From Candidatus Nitricoxidireducens bremensis (GTDB lineage Bacteria > Pseudomonadota > Gammaproteobacteria > Burkholderiales > Rhodocyclaceae), in assembly GCA_030247725.1 (NCBI GenBank), contig JAOTRT010000012.1, positions 1 to 64,000 on the forward strand: a stretch of DNA of 64,000 bases, given 5' to 3'. A program made the translations under genes and the position numbers. Position 1 is the stretch's first letter. Each line of letters opens with the position of its first letter. Below are positions 1-9,787 of the stretch, one piece after another. The notes under the pieces are model-generated. The model was not told the origin of the DNA and did not search any database. It was given only the letters and a program-made list of their open reading frames with translations.

Positions 1-2
1 CC

Positions 3-1532
3 GCCCAGGTCCGCGCCCTCGAAACCGAGGATGTCTTTGCGCTCTCCACCGACGCCGTCTCCGCCTTCGAGACCGCCGACATCGCCGCCCTGCTCACCGC
101 CCAGGTCCAGGCCCTCACCACCGCCCAGGTGGCCGTCCTCTCCACCGAGCAGCTGCGCGCCTTCATCACCGCCGATGTCGTCGCCCTCACCACCGAGCAG
201 GTCGCCGTCCTCACTTCCGCCCAGGTCGACGCCCTCAGCACCGCCCAGGTCCGCGCCATGGAGACCGAGGATGTCGCCGTCCTCTCCACCGACGCCGTCG
301 CCGGACTGACCACGGCGGGCATCGCCGCGCTGACGACGGACCAGTTCGCCAACCTGACGACCGCCCAGGTGGCTGTCCTGACGACCAGCCAGATCCTGGC
401 CCTGACGACGGCCGACATCGTCGCCCTCACCACCGCCCAGGTGGAGGCCCTCACGGGCGAACAGCTCCAGGCCATGACGACCGCCCAGGTGCGCGCCATG
501 GAAACAGCGGACATCGCGGTCATCCAGACCACGGACATCGTCGCGATGACCACCCACCAGCTGGAGTCCCTCTCCATGGCCCAGGTGGATGCCCTGAGCA
601 CGGAGCAGATCACCGCCCTGGCCAACAACGACCCGGCCCAGCTCAGCGCAGTGAATAGCGTGGTAACGCCGCTGGTCCTCGACCTGAACGGCGACGGCGT
701 CCAGACCATCGGCATCGAGGCCGGCGTCCGCTTCGACCTCACCGACTCCGGCAGCGCCGATGCCGTCGGCTGGATCTCCGCTTCCGACGGCTTCCTCGCC
801 CTCGACCGCAACCGCGACGGCGCCATCAACGACGGCTCAGAACTCTTCGGCTCCGCCACCCGCCTCGCCGACGGCTCCCGCGCCGCCGACGGCTTCCAGG
901 CCCTCGCCGGCCTCGATTCCAACCTCGACGGCGTCATCAACGCCCAGGACGCCCTCTTCCAGGAACTCCAGGTCTGGTCCGACGCCAACCAGGACGGCCT
1001 CTCCCAGGCCTCCGAGCTCTATTCCCTCGCCGATCTCGGCATCACCCAGCTCAACCTCGCCGCCCACAAGACTTCCGTCTTCCAGAACGGCAACTGGATC
1101 GGCCTCGAATCCTCCTACGTCACCAACGACGGCATCACCCATGCGCTGGCCGACGTCTGGCTCCAGATCAACCAGGGACAGAACCAGGTTCTCGACCTCT
1201 CCCAGATCGATCCCGCCACCGTCCAGCCCGGCACCCTCGCCAGGATCGACCTCTCCGGCAACGGCGGCCACGGCGATGTCCTCTCCGTCTCCGCCCAGGA
1301 TGTCCAGAACTTCGGCCTGCTCGATCTCGTCGTCAATGACCAGACCGGCGCCGGCCATGTCCAGATGATGATCCAGGGCGACGATACCGATGCCGTCCGC
1401 CTCCTCGACGCCCAGGGCGGCCAATGGACCGACGGCGGCACCACCGTCGTCGATGGCCAGACCTTCCAGATCCTCAACGATGGCAATGCCCAGTTGCTCA
1501 TCGGTGTGCGCATCCACGACATCACGACCTGA
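3..1532 (+). CDS. Octad-repeat, calcium-binding-like surface or secreted protein (5' end missing)
   Basis: The frame is open at the left edge, so this is the last 510 residues of a longer protein. Visible residues 1 to about 211 are some 26 consecutive eight-residue units of the type T-T-x-Q-V-x-A-L, without gaps. After this come four acidic loops of the DxNxDG type (LDLNGDGV, LDRNRDGAIND, LDSNLDGVINAQD, SDANQDGL) at about residues 225, 267, 303 and 326, which resemble EF-hand or dockerin calcium loops. Similar C-terminal regions are common in large RTX-like or type I-secreted proteins of proteobacteria, so secretion or surface display is inferred. No enzyme motif was seen. The position just upstream of flagellin may be incidental. 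The repeats exist at the DNA level as 24-bp units, so copy number could vary between strains. Confidence 0.8.
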   Translation, partial: AQVRALETEDVFALSTDAVSAFETADIAALLTAQVQALTTAQVAVLSTEQLRAFITADVVALTTEQVAVLTSAQVDALSTAQVRAMETEDVAVLSTDAVAGLTTAGIAALTTDQFANLTTAQVAVLTTSQILALTTADIVALTTAQVEALTGEQLQAMTTAQVRAMETADIAVIQTTDIVAMTTHQLESLSMAQVDALSTEQITALANNDPAQLSAVNSVVTPLVLDLNGDGVQTIGIEAGVRFDLTDSGSADAVGWISASDGFLALDRNRDGAINDGSELFGSATRLADGSRAADGFQALAGLDSNLDGVINAQDALFQELQVWSDANQDGLSQASELYSLADLGITQLNLAAHKTSVFQNGNWIGLESSYVTNDGITHALADVWLQINQGQNQVLDLSQIDPATVQPGTLARIDLSGNGGHGDVLSVSAQDVQNFGLLDLVVNDQTGAGHVQMMIQGDDTDAVRLLDAQGGQWTDGGTTVVDGQTFQILNDGNAQLLIGVRIHDITT

Positions 1533-1872
1533 CGCCGGTCGCGCACGGTCCCAGGGAACCTTCGCTCCCCGGTTTCACACCTCGCCTGAATGCGTCAGCC
1601 CCCTATCGGCGGCCGGGATCTCCGGTTGCGCCCAATTACCCTAAAGATTCAAAAATCCCGGCCGTAATAGAGTCCAAGGGAATTCAGCTTGCGCGACAAA
1701 GCCGGAAATTCGCGCTATGAATCAATCACTTCCAGCAGAAATTCCCTAAAGTTCGCCTCCGCTTCTCCGATAACCCCTCTGTAGGCGGAAACATCCCGCC
1801 ACCGGACCGCAGACGACTCCGCACTTCCGCTCACGGTGTCGACGGGGATAACTCTCTGATAGGAGAAGCAAA
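1533..1872. other. Intergenic region before flagellin 1
   Basis: About 340 bases hold no convincing gene. The only clear signals are the sigma-28-type promoter at 1747-1773, a short GC stem (GGCGG/CCGCC) near 1783-1799 in the predicted leader, and the ribosome binding site AGGAGA at 1861-1866. No clear U-tract terminator was seen after the repeat protein. Confidence 0.6.
1747..1773 (+). promoter_or_regulatory. Sigma-28 (FliA) promoter of flagellin 1
   Basis: TAAA, exactly 15 bases, then TCCGATAA: one mismatch from the classical flagellar sigma-28 consensus TAAA-N15-GCCGATAA. The start codon lies about 100 bases downstream, giving a leader of roughly 90 nt. Since fliA and flgM are in the same window, flagellin 1 is expected to be a late gene released when FlgM is exported. 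Confidence 0.85.
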
Positions 1873-4800
1873 ATGGCACAAATCATCAACACCAACATTC
1901 AGTCGCTGAATTCCCAGCGCAACCTGAATACCTCCCAGTCCTCCCTGTCGATGGCCCTGCAGCGCCTGTCCTCCGGCCTGCGCATCAACAGCGCCAAGGA
2001 CGACGCCGCCGGTCTGGCGATCTCCGACCGCATGACGTCCCAGATCCGCGGCCTGAACCAGGCCGTGCGCAACGCCAACGACGGCATCTCCCTGGCCCAG
2101 ACGGCCGAGTCCGCCCTGTCCGAAGTGGGCAACCTGCTGCAGCGCATGCGCGAGCTGTCCATCCAGTCGGCCAACGCCACCAACTCCGACTCGGACCGCC
2201 AGTCGATCCAGTCCGAAGTCAGCCAGCTCAAGCAGGAACTGACCCGCATCGCCAACAACACCACCTTCAACGGCCAGAAGATCCTCAACGGTTCCCAGCA
2301 GAACATCGCCTTCCATGTGGGTGCCGAGGCCAACCAGACCATCGGTATTTCCATCGGCGACTCGCGGTCCACTTCGGTCGGCTCCAACGTGATCTTCGCC
2401 AACAACACCGAGACGGGCGCCGCCAAGGCCACCAGCTTCAACCGCTACAGCACCGACGGCACCAAGTCCGGCCTCGCCATCGCAGCCGCCGCCAGCGACT
2501 ACTCCGCTCAGACCAACAACCTGTCCGCCCAGACCCTCACCATCCGTGATGCCTCCGGCACCGTGATCCAGGGCGGCGCGGTCGGTGTGCTCGCCAACGA
2601 GCAGGTCAGCGACATCGCTACCCGCCTGAACCGCCTCGAAGGCGTGACGGCCACCGCCTACACCCAGGTCAAGCTGAGCAACTACGACGCCAACACCGGC
2701 GTCGCCGGCGACACCTTCACGTTCAACATCTCCTCCGGCGCGACGACCCAGGCCCTGACCCTCTCCGGTGTCGATGCCGCCAGCAGCCAGAGCGCCATCT
2801 TCACTTCGCTCAAGAACGCCATCAACAACAACGCCGCCCTGCAGAGCGCCGGCGTGACCGCAGGTCTCGATACCAGCGGCAACCTGGTGATCCGCAACAA
2901 CACCGGCGCCGACATGGGTGTCGAGCTGCAGGCCAGCGCCCACGCACCGAAGGTGGACGTCACCGGTACCGATTCCGCCAACACGGCGCGTACCCTGACA
3001 GCCGGCGCCAACGATTCGACTCGCGTCAGTGGTCAGCTCAACGTCTTCCTGGCCAACGGCTACACGATCGAATCGAGCGCCGCCACCGCCGCTACCAGCT
3101 ACTTCAATAGTGCCGCCAACACGGCCATCACGGCCAAGGAAACCAATGTCGGCATCGCCGACGTAATCAGTGGTCAGGATACGGCCAACCGATTCCTGAG
3201 CACCGGCTTGGTTCTTGGTCGCGCCCTCGACGACACTGTCGAAGCCAACAACGGTATCGGCGGCCTTGCCGCCGGTACACCCGCCGCCCAAACCATCAAG
3301 ATTCGCGATGCCTCCGGCAACGTGGTCGGCAACAGCTCGGGCATCACGGTCAGCTCGGGTGCCACCGTCAAGAGCATCGTCGGCCAACTGAATTCCATCG
3401 CCGGCGTAACCGCATCCGGCTCGAACACCATCACGCTGAGCAACTACACGACCAACGGCACCAACGCCGAAAATATCCAGCTGCAATTCGTCGGTGCGGC
3501 CACCACGACGGTCACCGCCAGCGGCGTCACCACCAACACGACGGCCGCCAATGCGGGTAGCGTCTATGCCGCCCTGCGCGACGCCATCAACGGTAACAGC
3601 ACGCTGACCAACGCCGGCATCAGCGCCAAGCTCAATGCCAGCGGCAACCTGGAAATCAGCAACAACACCGGCGACGACTTCCACGTCAAGCTGGCTGGCA
3701 CCACGGCCGACACGATATCCATGAAGCTCACGGGTACCGACCAGGCTGCTACCCAGGTGACGGTCGATAGCACGGCCGGTACCTCCACCGTTGGCGCCTT
3801 CGTGAGCGGACAGATGTCCATCGCACTGCCGGGCGGCTACACGATTGAGTCCAGCGTGGATGGCACTACTGCCGTCAATGGTGGCATCTTCAACGCCGCC
3901 GCCAGTTCCAAGGCCACCGCCGCCACGACCAGCGTGGCCTACGGCAACAGCGTCGCCGCCCAGACTCTGACGGTCAATGGCACCGCCGGCAAGGCCGAGG
4001 TTTCGGTCTCCCGCGACGATTCGGCAGAAACCATCGCCGCACGGGTCAACGGCTATACCAGCACCACCGGCGTCACGGCCGAAGCCCGCACGGAAGCCAA
4101 GCTGTCCGGCATCTCGGCCGCCGGTACGGTGACCTTCTCGCTCTACGGCTCCAACAGCACGGCAGCCACCATCAGCGCCTCCGTCACCGGCAGCGGCACG
4201 CTGGCAGACATGTCGGCCCTGGCCAACGCCATCAACCAGAAGGCCGAGACCACCGGTGTGCGCGCCACGCTGACGGACAACAATGCGTCCATCCTGCTGA
4301 TCCACGAGACGGGCGCCAACATCGTCATCTCCGACTTCACCCACAGCGCCGGCAGCGTGCCGAACTCCAGCAACATCTCCGGCACCGACGCTTCCCTCAA
4401 GGTCACCGGCCTCACCAGCAAGGTGGATGGCTCGGGTGCGATCTCGACGGTCGCCACCACCGCCACCACCCTGCACTACGGCGGCGTGGTCGCCAGCGGC
4501 GCCGATTCGACGGTGGTCGGCGGCACCCTGTCCTTCAAGGGCTCCGGTGCCTTCGACGTGATGTCCAGCATGGGCGGCAGCAGCGTCAACCTGAAGGGCG
4601 GCAACAGCTCCCTGTTCAGCAACGACGCCAACGTCACCAACGCTTCCGCCTTCTCCAGCATCAACGGCGTGGATGTGAGCACGGTGGCCGGCGCCAACAA
4701 CGCCATCTCGGTGATCGACGCGGCCCTGACTCAGGTCAACAGCATCCGCAGCGCCCTGGGTGCCGTGCAGAACCGCATGCAGACCACGATCTCCAACCTG

Positions 4801-4968
4801 ACGGCCGGTTCCGAGAACATCACGGCCGCCCGCAGCCGGATTCAGGACGCGGACTTCGCCCAGGAAACGGCGAACCTGACCCGCGCCCAGATCCTGCAGC
4901 AGGCCGGTGTCGCGATGCTCGCCCAGGCCAACCAGCTGCCGCAGATGGTCCTGTCCCTCCTGAAGTAA
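1873..4968 (+). CDS. fliC: Flagellin 1 (1031 residues)
   Basis: Main filament subunit, exported by the flagellar apparatus. The N-terminal D0/D1 region ([35 protein letters not shown]) and the C-terminal D1/D0 region ([20 protein letters not shown] to the end) are typical. At 1031 residues it is about twice the usual length. The extra part is a variable middle with three related units starting near residues 220 ([10 protein letters not shown]), 473 ([10 protein letters not shown]) and 697 (QTLTVNG), each running to a glycine/threonine-rich 'GYTIESS' type segment. These resemble flagellin IN/hook repeats and should form outer D2/D3 domains. AGGAGA lies 6 bases before the ATG. FlaG follows 86 bases downstream. 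A second flagellin of the same length lies 1.6 kb further on. Confidence 0.97.
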   Translation: MAQIINTNIQSLNSQRNLNTSQSSLSMALQRLSSGLRINSAKDDAAGLAISDRMTSQIRGLNQAVRNANDGISLAQTAESALSEVGNLLQRMRELSIQSANATNSDSDRQSIQSEVSQLKQELTRIANNTTFNGQKILNGSQQNIAFHVGAEANQTIGISIGDSRSTSVGSNVIFANNTETGAAKATSFNRYSTDGTKSGLAIAAAASDYSAQTNNLSAQTLTIRDASGTVIQGGAVGVLANEQVSDIATRLNRLEGVTATAYTQVKLSNYDANTGVAGDTFTFNISSGATTQALTLSGVDAASSQSAIFTSLKNAINNNAALQSAGVTAGLDTSGNLVIRNNTGADMGVELQASAHAPKVDVTGTDSANTARTLTAGANDSTRVSGQLNVFLANGYTIESSAATAATSYFNSAANTAITAKETNVGIADVISGQDTANRFLSTGLVLGRALDDTVEANNGIGGLAAGTPAAQTIKIRDASGNVVGNSSGITVSSGATVKSIVGQLNSIAGVTASGSNTITLSNYTTNGTNAENIQLQFVGAATTTVTASGVTTNTTAANAGSVYAALRDAINGNSTLTNAGISAKLNASGNLEISNNTGDDFHVKLAGTTADTISMKLTGTDQAATQVTVDSTAGTSTVGAFVSGQMSIALPGGYTIESSVDGTTAVNGGIFNAAASSKATAATTSVAYGNSVAAQTLTVNGTAGKAEVSVSRDDSAETIAARVNGYTSTTGVTAEARTEAKLSGISAAGTVTFSLYGSNSTAATISASVTGSGTLADMSALANAINQKAETTGVRATLTDNNASILLIHETGANIVISDFTHSAGSVPNSSNISGTDASLKVTGLTSKVDGSGAISTVATTATTLHYGGVVASGADSTVVGGTLSFKGSGAFDVMSSMGGSSVNLKGGNSSLFSNDANVTNASAFSSINGVDVSTVAGANNAISVIDAALTQVNSIRSALGAVQNRMQTTISNLTAGSENITAARSRIQDADFAQETANLTRAQILQQAGVAMLAQANQLPQMVLSLLK

Positions 4969-5054
4969 TAGGAGACGCGGCTTAGGAAAGCGGGCGGGAA
5001 AGCACCCCCGCCCGCCCCCAGGCCGCCGACAGCCCCAGGCAAAGGAGACCCAAA

Positions 5055-5423
5055 ATGAGCATGCAGATACCGCAGAAGCTGCCGAACGATCCCGGCGTTT
5101 CGCCGTCTGCCGGTACGGGCGGAGTACGGCCAGTCCCGGCCGCCGCAGCCGCCGCCGTCCAGCAGTTGGAACAGCTCCAGGCCCAGCACAGACAACCCAC
5201 GTCCGAACAGGTGCAAAAGGCGGTGGAAAATCTCCGGCAGGCCGTGCAGTCCTCCTCGGCGAACCTCCAGTTCTCCGTGGATGGCGACACCGGCAGGACC
5301 GTCATCCGCGTGGTGGATGGCGACACCAAGGAAGTGATCCGCCAGCTTCCCTCGGAGGAAGTGCTGCAACTGGCCAAATCCCTCGACAAGCTTTCCGGCT
5401 TGCTGTTGAAGCAGAAGGCGTAG
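5055..5423 (+). CDS. flaG: FlaG family protein
   Basis: 122 residues. The N-terminal half is proline/alanine/glutamine-rich. The C-terminal half carries the FlaG core: 'LQFSVDGDTGRTVIRVVDG' followed by 'KEVIRQLPSEEVLQLAKSLD' near residues 76-115. FlaG proteins usually sit between flagellin and fliD and affect filament length, though their mechanism is poorly known. An AAGGAG-type site (5042-5047) precedes the ATG. The gene shares flagellin 1's transcript, because no terminator lies between them and a strong one follows at 5454. Confidence 0.92.
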   Translation: MSMQIPQKLPNDPGVSPSAGTGGVRPVPAAAAAAVQQLEQLQAQHRQPTSEQVQKAVENLRQAVQSSSANLQFSVDGDTGRTVIRVVDGDTKEVIRQLPSEEVLQLAKSLDKLSGLLLKQKA

Positions 5424-5453
5424 TAGCTCTCCGGAGAATTCCCGGAAAAGAGG

Positions 5454-5489
5454 CCCCGCTAGGACTTGTTCTAGCGGGGTTTTTCTTTT
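5454..5489 (+). terminator. Rho-independent terminator after flaG
   Basis: A perfect 9-bp stem (CCCCGCTAG / CTAGCGGGG) with an 8-base loop, followed at once by TTTTTCTTTT. It should close the fliC1-flaG transcript and insulate the toxin-antitoxin pair. Confidence 0.93.
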
Positions 5490-5574
5490 CGCTGCCCTTC
5501 AAGCTATCGTAGTGGGGAGCAGCCTTGGGACACGGCCGTCGGAACTCAAGACGATGGCCGGCAAGGCACCCACG

Positions 5575-5970
5575 CTACGCCATTAGGCGCATCCCACAAT
5601 GCTTGGCCGCATCGCGGTCAAATGTCGTCGTATGGCTGCATCCGGCCTCGTTTGCCAACCGCTCGATCAGGCAATCGGCAAAGTCTGCATTGCCCTCCCT
5701 GAACAACCGCAACGCTTTCCACACGATATCGGCATGGGCCACGACGATTCCTTTGGCGCGCAACAGGGTTTCCAGCACCTCGCACAGCTCCGCCTTCGTC
5801 GAGGCGTAACAGCCCGTCAGAACCCACACTAATTCCACTACCGAAACCACGCTGACATAACCGGGCGCTTCCGCCGTGAATGACTCAATCAGGCGTGTCG
5901 CCTTGGGCGATTGCTTGGAGTCGTCCTGTGCGATATAGCGGACGAGAACGTTCGTGTCCAGCCCGATCAT
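5575..5970 (-). CDS. vapC: PIN-domain toxin, VapC type
   Basis: 131 residues, predicted metal-dependent ribonuclease of a type II toxin-antitoxin system. PIN-fold acidic residues are visible: D5 in MIGLDTNVLVRY, E46 in the VVELVWVL helix, D96 and D99 in NADFADCL, and D118/D120 near the C terminus. Its ATG overlaps the stop of the antitoxin gene by 4 bases, so the two are translationally coupled. The pair points away from flagellin 2 and toward the flaG terminator. It has no flagellar role that can be inferred and looks like a small mobile insertion between two paralogous flagellins. RNA target unknown. Confidence 0.9.
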   Translation of the reverse strand: MIGLDTNVLVRYIAQDDSKQSPKATRLIESFTAEAPGYVSVVSVVELVWVLTGCYASTKAELCEVLETLLRAKGIVVAHADIVWKALRLFREGNADFADCLIERLANEAGCSHTTTFDRDAAKHCGMRLMA

Positions 5971-6209
5971 CGCGCCTTCGCTCCATGAGCGGCAATGGCT
6001 TCGTTCATCGATGCAATCGATACCGGCGAGGCCGGCTTGCGTACCAATCCTTTCAAGGCAGTCACCGATTGCGTTGCAGCAACGAGCTCGAACCGTCCGG
6101 GCTCCACTTGGACAAACTCCACCCGGTCGCCGGCTTCAACGCCAAGCGCCGAACGCACGAGGGCGGGGATGGTGATTTGACCTTTACTGGTCAAGGTTGC
6201 GGTTGACAT
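5967..6209 (-). CDS. vapB: AbrB/SpoVT-fold antitoxin, VapB type
   Basis: 80 residues. Residues 3-48 match the swapped-hairpin AbrB DNA-binding fold (TLTSKGQITIPALVRSALGV, then GDRVEFVQVEPGRFELV). The C-terminal tail (about 55-80) should bind and block the PIN toxin. ATG at 6209 is preceded by AGGAGA at 6215-6220 (on the minus strand). First gene of the pair, overlapping vapC by 4 bases. It probably represses its own promoter through the inverted repeat at 6230-6247. Confidence 0.9.
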   Translation of the reverse strand: MSTATLTSKGQITIPALVRSALGVEAGDRVEFVQVEPGRFELVAATQSVTALKGLVRKPASPVSIASMNEAIAAHGAKAR

Positions 6210-6229
6210 GGCGGTCTCCTGATCGACGC

Positions 6230-6247
6230 CCTTACCTTATGGTAAGG
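6230..6247. promoter_or_regulatory. Inverted repeat, likely VapB autoregulatory operator
   Basis: CCTTACC-TTAT-GGTAAGG: a perfect 7-bp inverted repeat with a 4-base centre, 21 bases upstream of the antitoxin ATG and before its ribosome binding site. This is the usual place for autoregulation by AbrB-type antitoxins. Function is inferred from position and symmetry. Confidence 0.7.
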
Positions 6248-6360
6248 AATATATGAAGTCAAGCTCGCCCCCGCCAGCTCGCTCTTGCGTCGCCGCCCGG
6301 CATCGGGTCAATCACACCGATACGGATGTCCCATTTTTTGCCGCCCCCTCCCCGTTCCCA

Positions 6361-6375
6361 CGGCAACATTTGCCG
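6361..6375. promoter_or_regulatory. CGGCAA-N3-TTGCCG palindrome upstream of flagellin 2
   Basis: CGGCAA-CAT-TTGCCG, a perfect copy of the recurrent palindrome. Its downstream edge is 75 bases before the -24 element of the sigma-54 promoter at 6451, a classical enhancer distance for a sigma-54 activator such as FleR. Confidence 0.7.
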
Positions 6376-6450
6376 ATCATGCTTCCCGGCAGGCCTTCCG
6401 GCGCCGAGAACGCGGGGTTTTTCCCGCCAATTTCCCCGTTTCGACCTTCC

Positions 6451-6466
6451 TGGCACGCGCCCTGCT
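6451..6466 (+). promoter_or_regulatory. Sigma-54 promoter of flagellin 2
   Basis: TGGCACG-CGCC-CTGCT: the invariant -24 GG and -12 GC with the correct spacing, and a full TGGCACG box. The predicted start is near 6478, leaving a leader of about 90 nt. Flagellin 1 uses a sigma-28-type promoter instead. Confidence 0.88.
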
Positions 6467-6497
6467 TAGAGAGGCTCGTGAAGGAAATCCGAGTGCG

Positions 6498-6546
6498 TTG
6501 AGTCAGAGCACTCAAATCGCACCTGCGACGTGGACGCCACGTCGCA
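6498..6546 (+). promoter_or_regulatory. Inverted repeats in the flagellin 2 leader
   Basis: Two dyads lie between the sigma-54 promoter and the ribosome binding site: TTGAGT-N6-ACTCAA (6498-6515) and TGCGACGTGG-ACG-CCACGTCGCA (6524-6546, 10-bp perfect arms). They could be a leader RNA hairpin or binding sites just downstream of the transcription start. Role unknown. Confidence 0.5.
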
Positions 6547-6570
6547 TTTACGACCGGAAGGAGATCGATC

Positions 6571-9500
6571 GTGCCGCAAATCATCAACACCAACATTGCC
6601 TCGCTCAATGCGCAGCGCAATTTGAACAACTCGCAGTCGTCCCTGCAGACTTCGCTGCAGCGCCTGTCCTCCGGCCTGCGCATCAACAGCGCCAAGGACG
6701 ACGCCGCCGGCCTGGCGATTTCCGACCGCATGAGCTCCCAGATCCGCGGCATCAACCAGGCGGTACGGAATGCCAACGACGGCATCTCCCTGTCCCAGAC
6801 CGCGGAAGGCGCCCTCTCGGAGGTCGGCAACATCCTCCAGCGCATGCGCGAACTGTCGATCCAGTCGGCCAACGCGACCAACTCCGATTCGGACCGGGTG
6901 TCGCTGCAGGCGGAAGTGAGCCAGCTCAAGCAGGAGCTGACGCGCATCGCCAACAACACCACCTTCAACGGTCAGCGCATCCTCAACGGCTCCCAGCAGA
7001 ACATCTCCTTCCAGGTGGGCGCCGAAGCGAACCAGACCATCGGCATTTCCATCGGCGACTCCCGCTCCACCTCGGTGGGCTCCAACGTGGTTTTCGCGAA
7101 CAACACCACCAACGGCATGGCGCGGTCGACGAACTACAACCGGTTCGTTACGGACGGCGTATCCATGGGCAAGGTGAGTGCCCTGGGAGCGAGTTTCGAG
7201 ACCCTCGGCATGCCGGCGGGCGGCACCGGCAACAACTACCAGGCTCAGACCCTGACCATCCGCGACGCGTCGGGCAACGTCATCGAAGGCGGCGCCGTGG
7301 GCATCTCCCAAGAGGCAACCGGCTCAGATCAGGCCAGCGACATCGCCGCCCGGCTGAATCGCCTGCAGGGCGTCACCGCCAGCGCCTATTCCTCGGCCAA
7401 GCTGGCCAACTGGTCGCCGAACGGTTCCACTGCCGTCACTGTCACCATCAGTTCCGGTACCGTCAGCCAAGCCCTCGTGCTGAGCGGTGTGGATAGCGGC
7501 AGCGGCCAGGCCGCCGTGTTCACCGCCCTCCAGAACTCCATCAACAACAGCGCGTCCCTCCAGGCCGCCGGCGTCACCGCCGGTCTCGACGCCAGCGGCA
7601 ACCTCTTCGTGCGCAACAGCAGCGGCGCCGACCTGGGCGTTCAATTGCGAACCGGCGCAGACACCGCCACCGTGGAAGTCTATGGCTCGGACATCGGCAA
7701 CAACAAGGACACCCTTACCGGCGGCGTGGCCGGCACAAGCGCAATCCGCGTCGGCGGCCAACTGAACATCTTCCTCGCCAACGGTTACACCATCGAGTCG
7801 AGTCTGGCCGGTACCACGGGTAACGCGGGTCTGTTCAACATCGCCGGCAGCACGTCGGCCAGCGTGAAGGAATCCAACGTCGGCATTGCCGATGTGGTCA
7901 GCGGCAACGACACGGCCAACCGCTATCTGGGCAGTGGATTGATTCTCGGCCGAGTGCAGACCGCACAAGCGGCCCCTGCCCCCAACAACGGAATCACCGC
8001 CCAGACGATCCGCATCCGCGACGCCAGCGGCACGGTGGTCAGCGGCGGCTCCATCGGCGTGCTGGTCAACGCGACAGTCAAGACCATCGTCGGCAACATC
8101 AACGCCGTCGGCGGTGTTGCGGCGACCGGCTGGAACCAGGTGACCCTAAGCAACTGGACTACCGACGCCGCGCAGGCCGACCCCATCCAGCTCACCATCG
8201 GCACCGTCACGGTCACCGCCAGCGGGGTGGACGCCACCACGACCTCTGCCCATTCGGTCTTCGCCGCCCTGCGCGACGCCGTCAACCAGGATTCGACGCT
8301 GACGGGCCAGGGCATCAGCGCCGAGCTCGATGGAACCGGCAATCTCGTCGTGAAGAACAACACCGGTGACGATCTCAAGGTCGCCATCGGCGGCTCGGCC
8401 GGCGCGGCTTTCAGTGTCATAGCGACGGGCACCGATCAGGCTGCAACCCAGGAGAAGATCGAGAGTGGCGGCGGCGGACTCAACGCCACGACAATCAGCG
8501 GCCAGATGTCCATCTCGCTGCCCGACGGCTACACCATTGAATCCAGCATCGCGGGCACCACCGCGGCGGCCGGCGGCATTTTCAACGTGGGCGCCAACAC
8601 CAAGGCCAATGCGGCCGTCACCAGCGTCAATTACGGCAACAGCACCGCCGCCCAGACCCTGACGATCAACGGTCCGGCCGGCAAGTCCGACGTCGCGGTC
8701 TTCCGCGACGACCCGGCCGACGTGATCGCCGCCCGCGTCAATGCCTATACCGCCGAAACCGGCGTCACGGCCGAGGCGCGCACCCTGGCCAAGCTGTCCG
8801 GCATCTCCGCCGCCGGCACGGTGACCTTCTCCCTCTACGGCAGCAACGGCTCGCCCGTGACCATCAGCGCCGCCGTCACCGGCAACGGCAGCCTGGCCGA
8901 CATGTCGGCCCTGGCCAACAGCATCAACCAGAAGGCCGAGACCACCGGCGTGCGCGCCAAGCTGACCGACAACAACGCCTCCATCATCCTGAACCACGAC
9001 GGCGGCGCCAACATCGTCATCGCCGACTTCGTCCATAGCGCCGGCAGCGCGCCGAACACCGCCAACATCGCCGGCGCCGATTCCTCCATCAAGGTGACCG
9101 GCATGACGAGCAAGGTGGATTCCTCCGGCGCCATCTCCCTGGTGGAAACCACAGCCACGACGCTCCATTTCGGCGGCATCACGGCGGCGGGGGCCGACTC
9201 GACGGTGGTGGGCGGTACGCTGAAGTTCATCGCCTCGGGCGCCTTCGACGTGAAGTCCAGCATCGGCGGCGGCGGCGTCAACCTGAAGGGCGGCAACAGC
9301 TCCCTGTTCAGCGCCAATGCCGACATCACCAACGCCAGCGCGCTTTCCAGCATCAACGGCGTGGATATCGCCACGGTGGAAGGCGCCAACAACGCCCTTT
9401 CGGTGATCGACGCGGCCCTGACCCAGGTGAACGGCATCCGCAGCGCCCTCGGCGCGGTGCAGAACCGGATGCAATCGACCATTTCCAACCTTTCGGCCGG

Positions 9501-9666
9501 CGCCGAGAACCTCAGCGCCGCCCGCAGCCGGATTCAGGACGCGGACTTCGCGGCAGAAACTGCCGCCCTCACCCGCAGCCAGATCCTCCAGCAGGCGGGC
9601 GTGGCCATGCTGGCCCAGGCCAACCAGTTGCCGCAGCTGGTGCTGCAACTGCTGCAGAACGGTTGA
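6571..9666 (+). CDS. fliC2: Flagellin 2 (1031 residues, GTG start)
   Basis: Second filament subunit, same length as flagellin 1 and nearly identical to it in the first 165 and last 100 residues. The middle has the same three-unit plan, with units starting near residues 226, 478 and 695, but differs in many positions. The start is GTG (6571), chosen because it matches the [12 protein letters not shown] start of flagellins and follows AAGGAG. It is transcribed from a sigma-54 promoter, so it may be made earlier than flagellin 1 or in different conditions and form the basal part of the filament. That order is inferred from promoter class. A 34-bp perfect palindrome follows the stop codon. Confidence 0.97.
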   Translation: MPQIINTNIASLNAQRNLNNSQSSLQTSLQRLSSGLRINSAKDDAAGLAISDRMSSQIRGINQAVRNANDGISLSQTAEGALSEVGNILQRMRELSIQSANATNSDSDRVSLQAEVSQLKQELTRIANNTTFNGQRILNGSQQNISFQVGAEANQTIGISIGDSRSTSVGSNVVFANNTTNGMARSTNYNRFVTDGVSMGKVSALGASFETLGMPAGGTGNNYQAQTLTIRDASGNVIEGGAVGISQEATGSDQASDIAARLNRLQGVTASAYSSAKLANWSPNGSTAVTVTISSGTVSQALVLSGVDSGSGQAAVFTALQNSINNSASLQAAGVTAGLDASGNLFVRNSSGADLGVQLRTGADTATVEVYGSDIGNNKDTLTGGVAGTSAIRVGGQLNIFLANGYTIESSLAGTTGNAGLFNIAGSTSASVKESNVGIADVVSGNDTANRYLGSGLILGRVQTAQAAPAPNNGITAQTIRIRDASGTVVSGGSIGVLVNATVKTIVGNINAVGGVAATGWNQVTLSNWTTDAAQADPIQLTIGTVTVTASGVDATTTSAHSVFAALRDAVNQDSTLTGQGISAELDGTGNLVVKNNTGDDLKVAIGGSAGAAFSVIATGTDQAATQEKIESGGGGLNATTISGQMSISLPDGYTIESSIAGTTAAAGGIFNVGANTKANAAVTSVNYGNSTAAQTLTINGPAGKSDVAVFRDDPADVIAARVNAYTAETGVTAEARTLAKLSGISAAGTVTFSLYGSNGSPVTISAAVTGNGSLADMSALANSINQKAETTGVRAKLTDNNASIILNHDGGANIVIADFVHSAGSAPNTANIAGADSSIKVTGMTSKVDSSGAISLVETTATTLHFGGITAAGADSTVVGGTLKFIASGAFDVKSSIGGGGVNLKGGNSSLFSANADITNASALSSINGVDIATVEGANNALSVIDAALTQVNGIRSALGAVQNRMQSTISNLSAGAENLSAARSRIQDADFAAETAALTRSQILQQAGVAMLAQANQLPQLVLQLLQNG

Positions 9667-9676
9667 TCGCTCCACC

Positions 9677-9710
9677 CGGGGCGGCCGGAACCCGGGTTCC
9701 GGCCGCCCCG
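9677..9710 (+). terminator. 34-bp perfect palindrome after flagellin 2
   Basis: Two 17-base arms with no spacer (CGGGGCGGCCGGAACCC and its complement). It lies 11 bases after the stop codon. No U-tract follows, so it may be a transcript-stabilising or attenuating hairpin rather than a full terminator; fliD follows 77 bases later. Confidence 0.55.
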
Positions 9711-9716
9711 ATTCGC

Positions 9717-9743
9717 TTCAGCTTTACCGCCCGCTGCCGTAAA
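9717..9743 (+). promoter_or_regulatory. Weak possible sigma-28 promoter before fliD
   Basis: TTCA, 15 bases, then GCCGTAAA. Spacing is right but both boxes deviate from TAAA and GCCGATAA. The position, between the hairpin and fliD, is plausible for a late-class promoter. Confidence 0.3.
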
Positions 9744-9787
9744 CTCGTCCACACGGGGTGATTCACGGCCCATAGGGAACAGACGAT

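Noticed and set aside
1..640. 24-bp repeats at the left edge as a CRISPR or satellite array
   Set aside because: They are in frame, encode conserved octads and have no unique spacers.
1831..4476. Long open frame on the minus strand across flagellin 1 (881 codons)
   Set aside because: It mirrors the codon pattern of fliC in high-GC DNA, gives a low-complexity glycine/valine/arginine protein, and has no ribosome binding site. Treated as a shadow.
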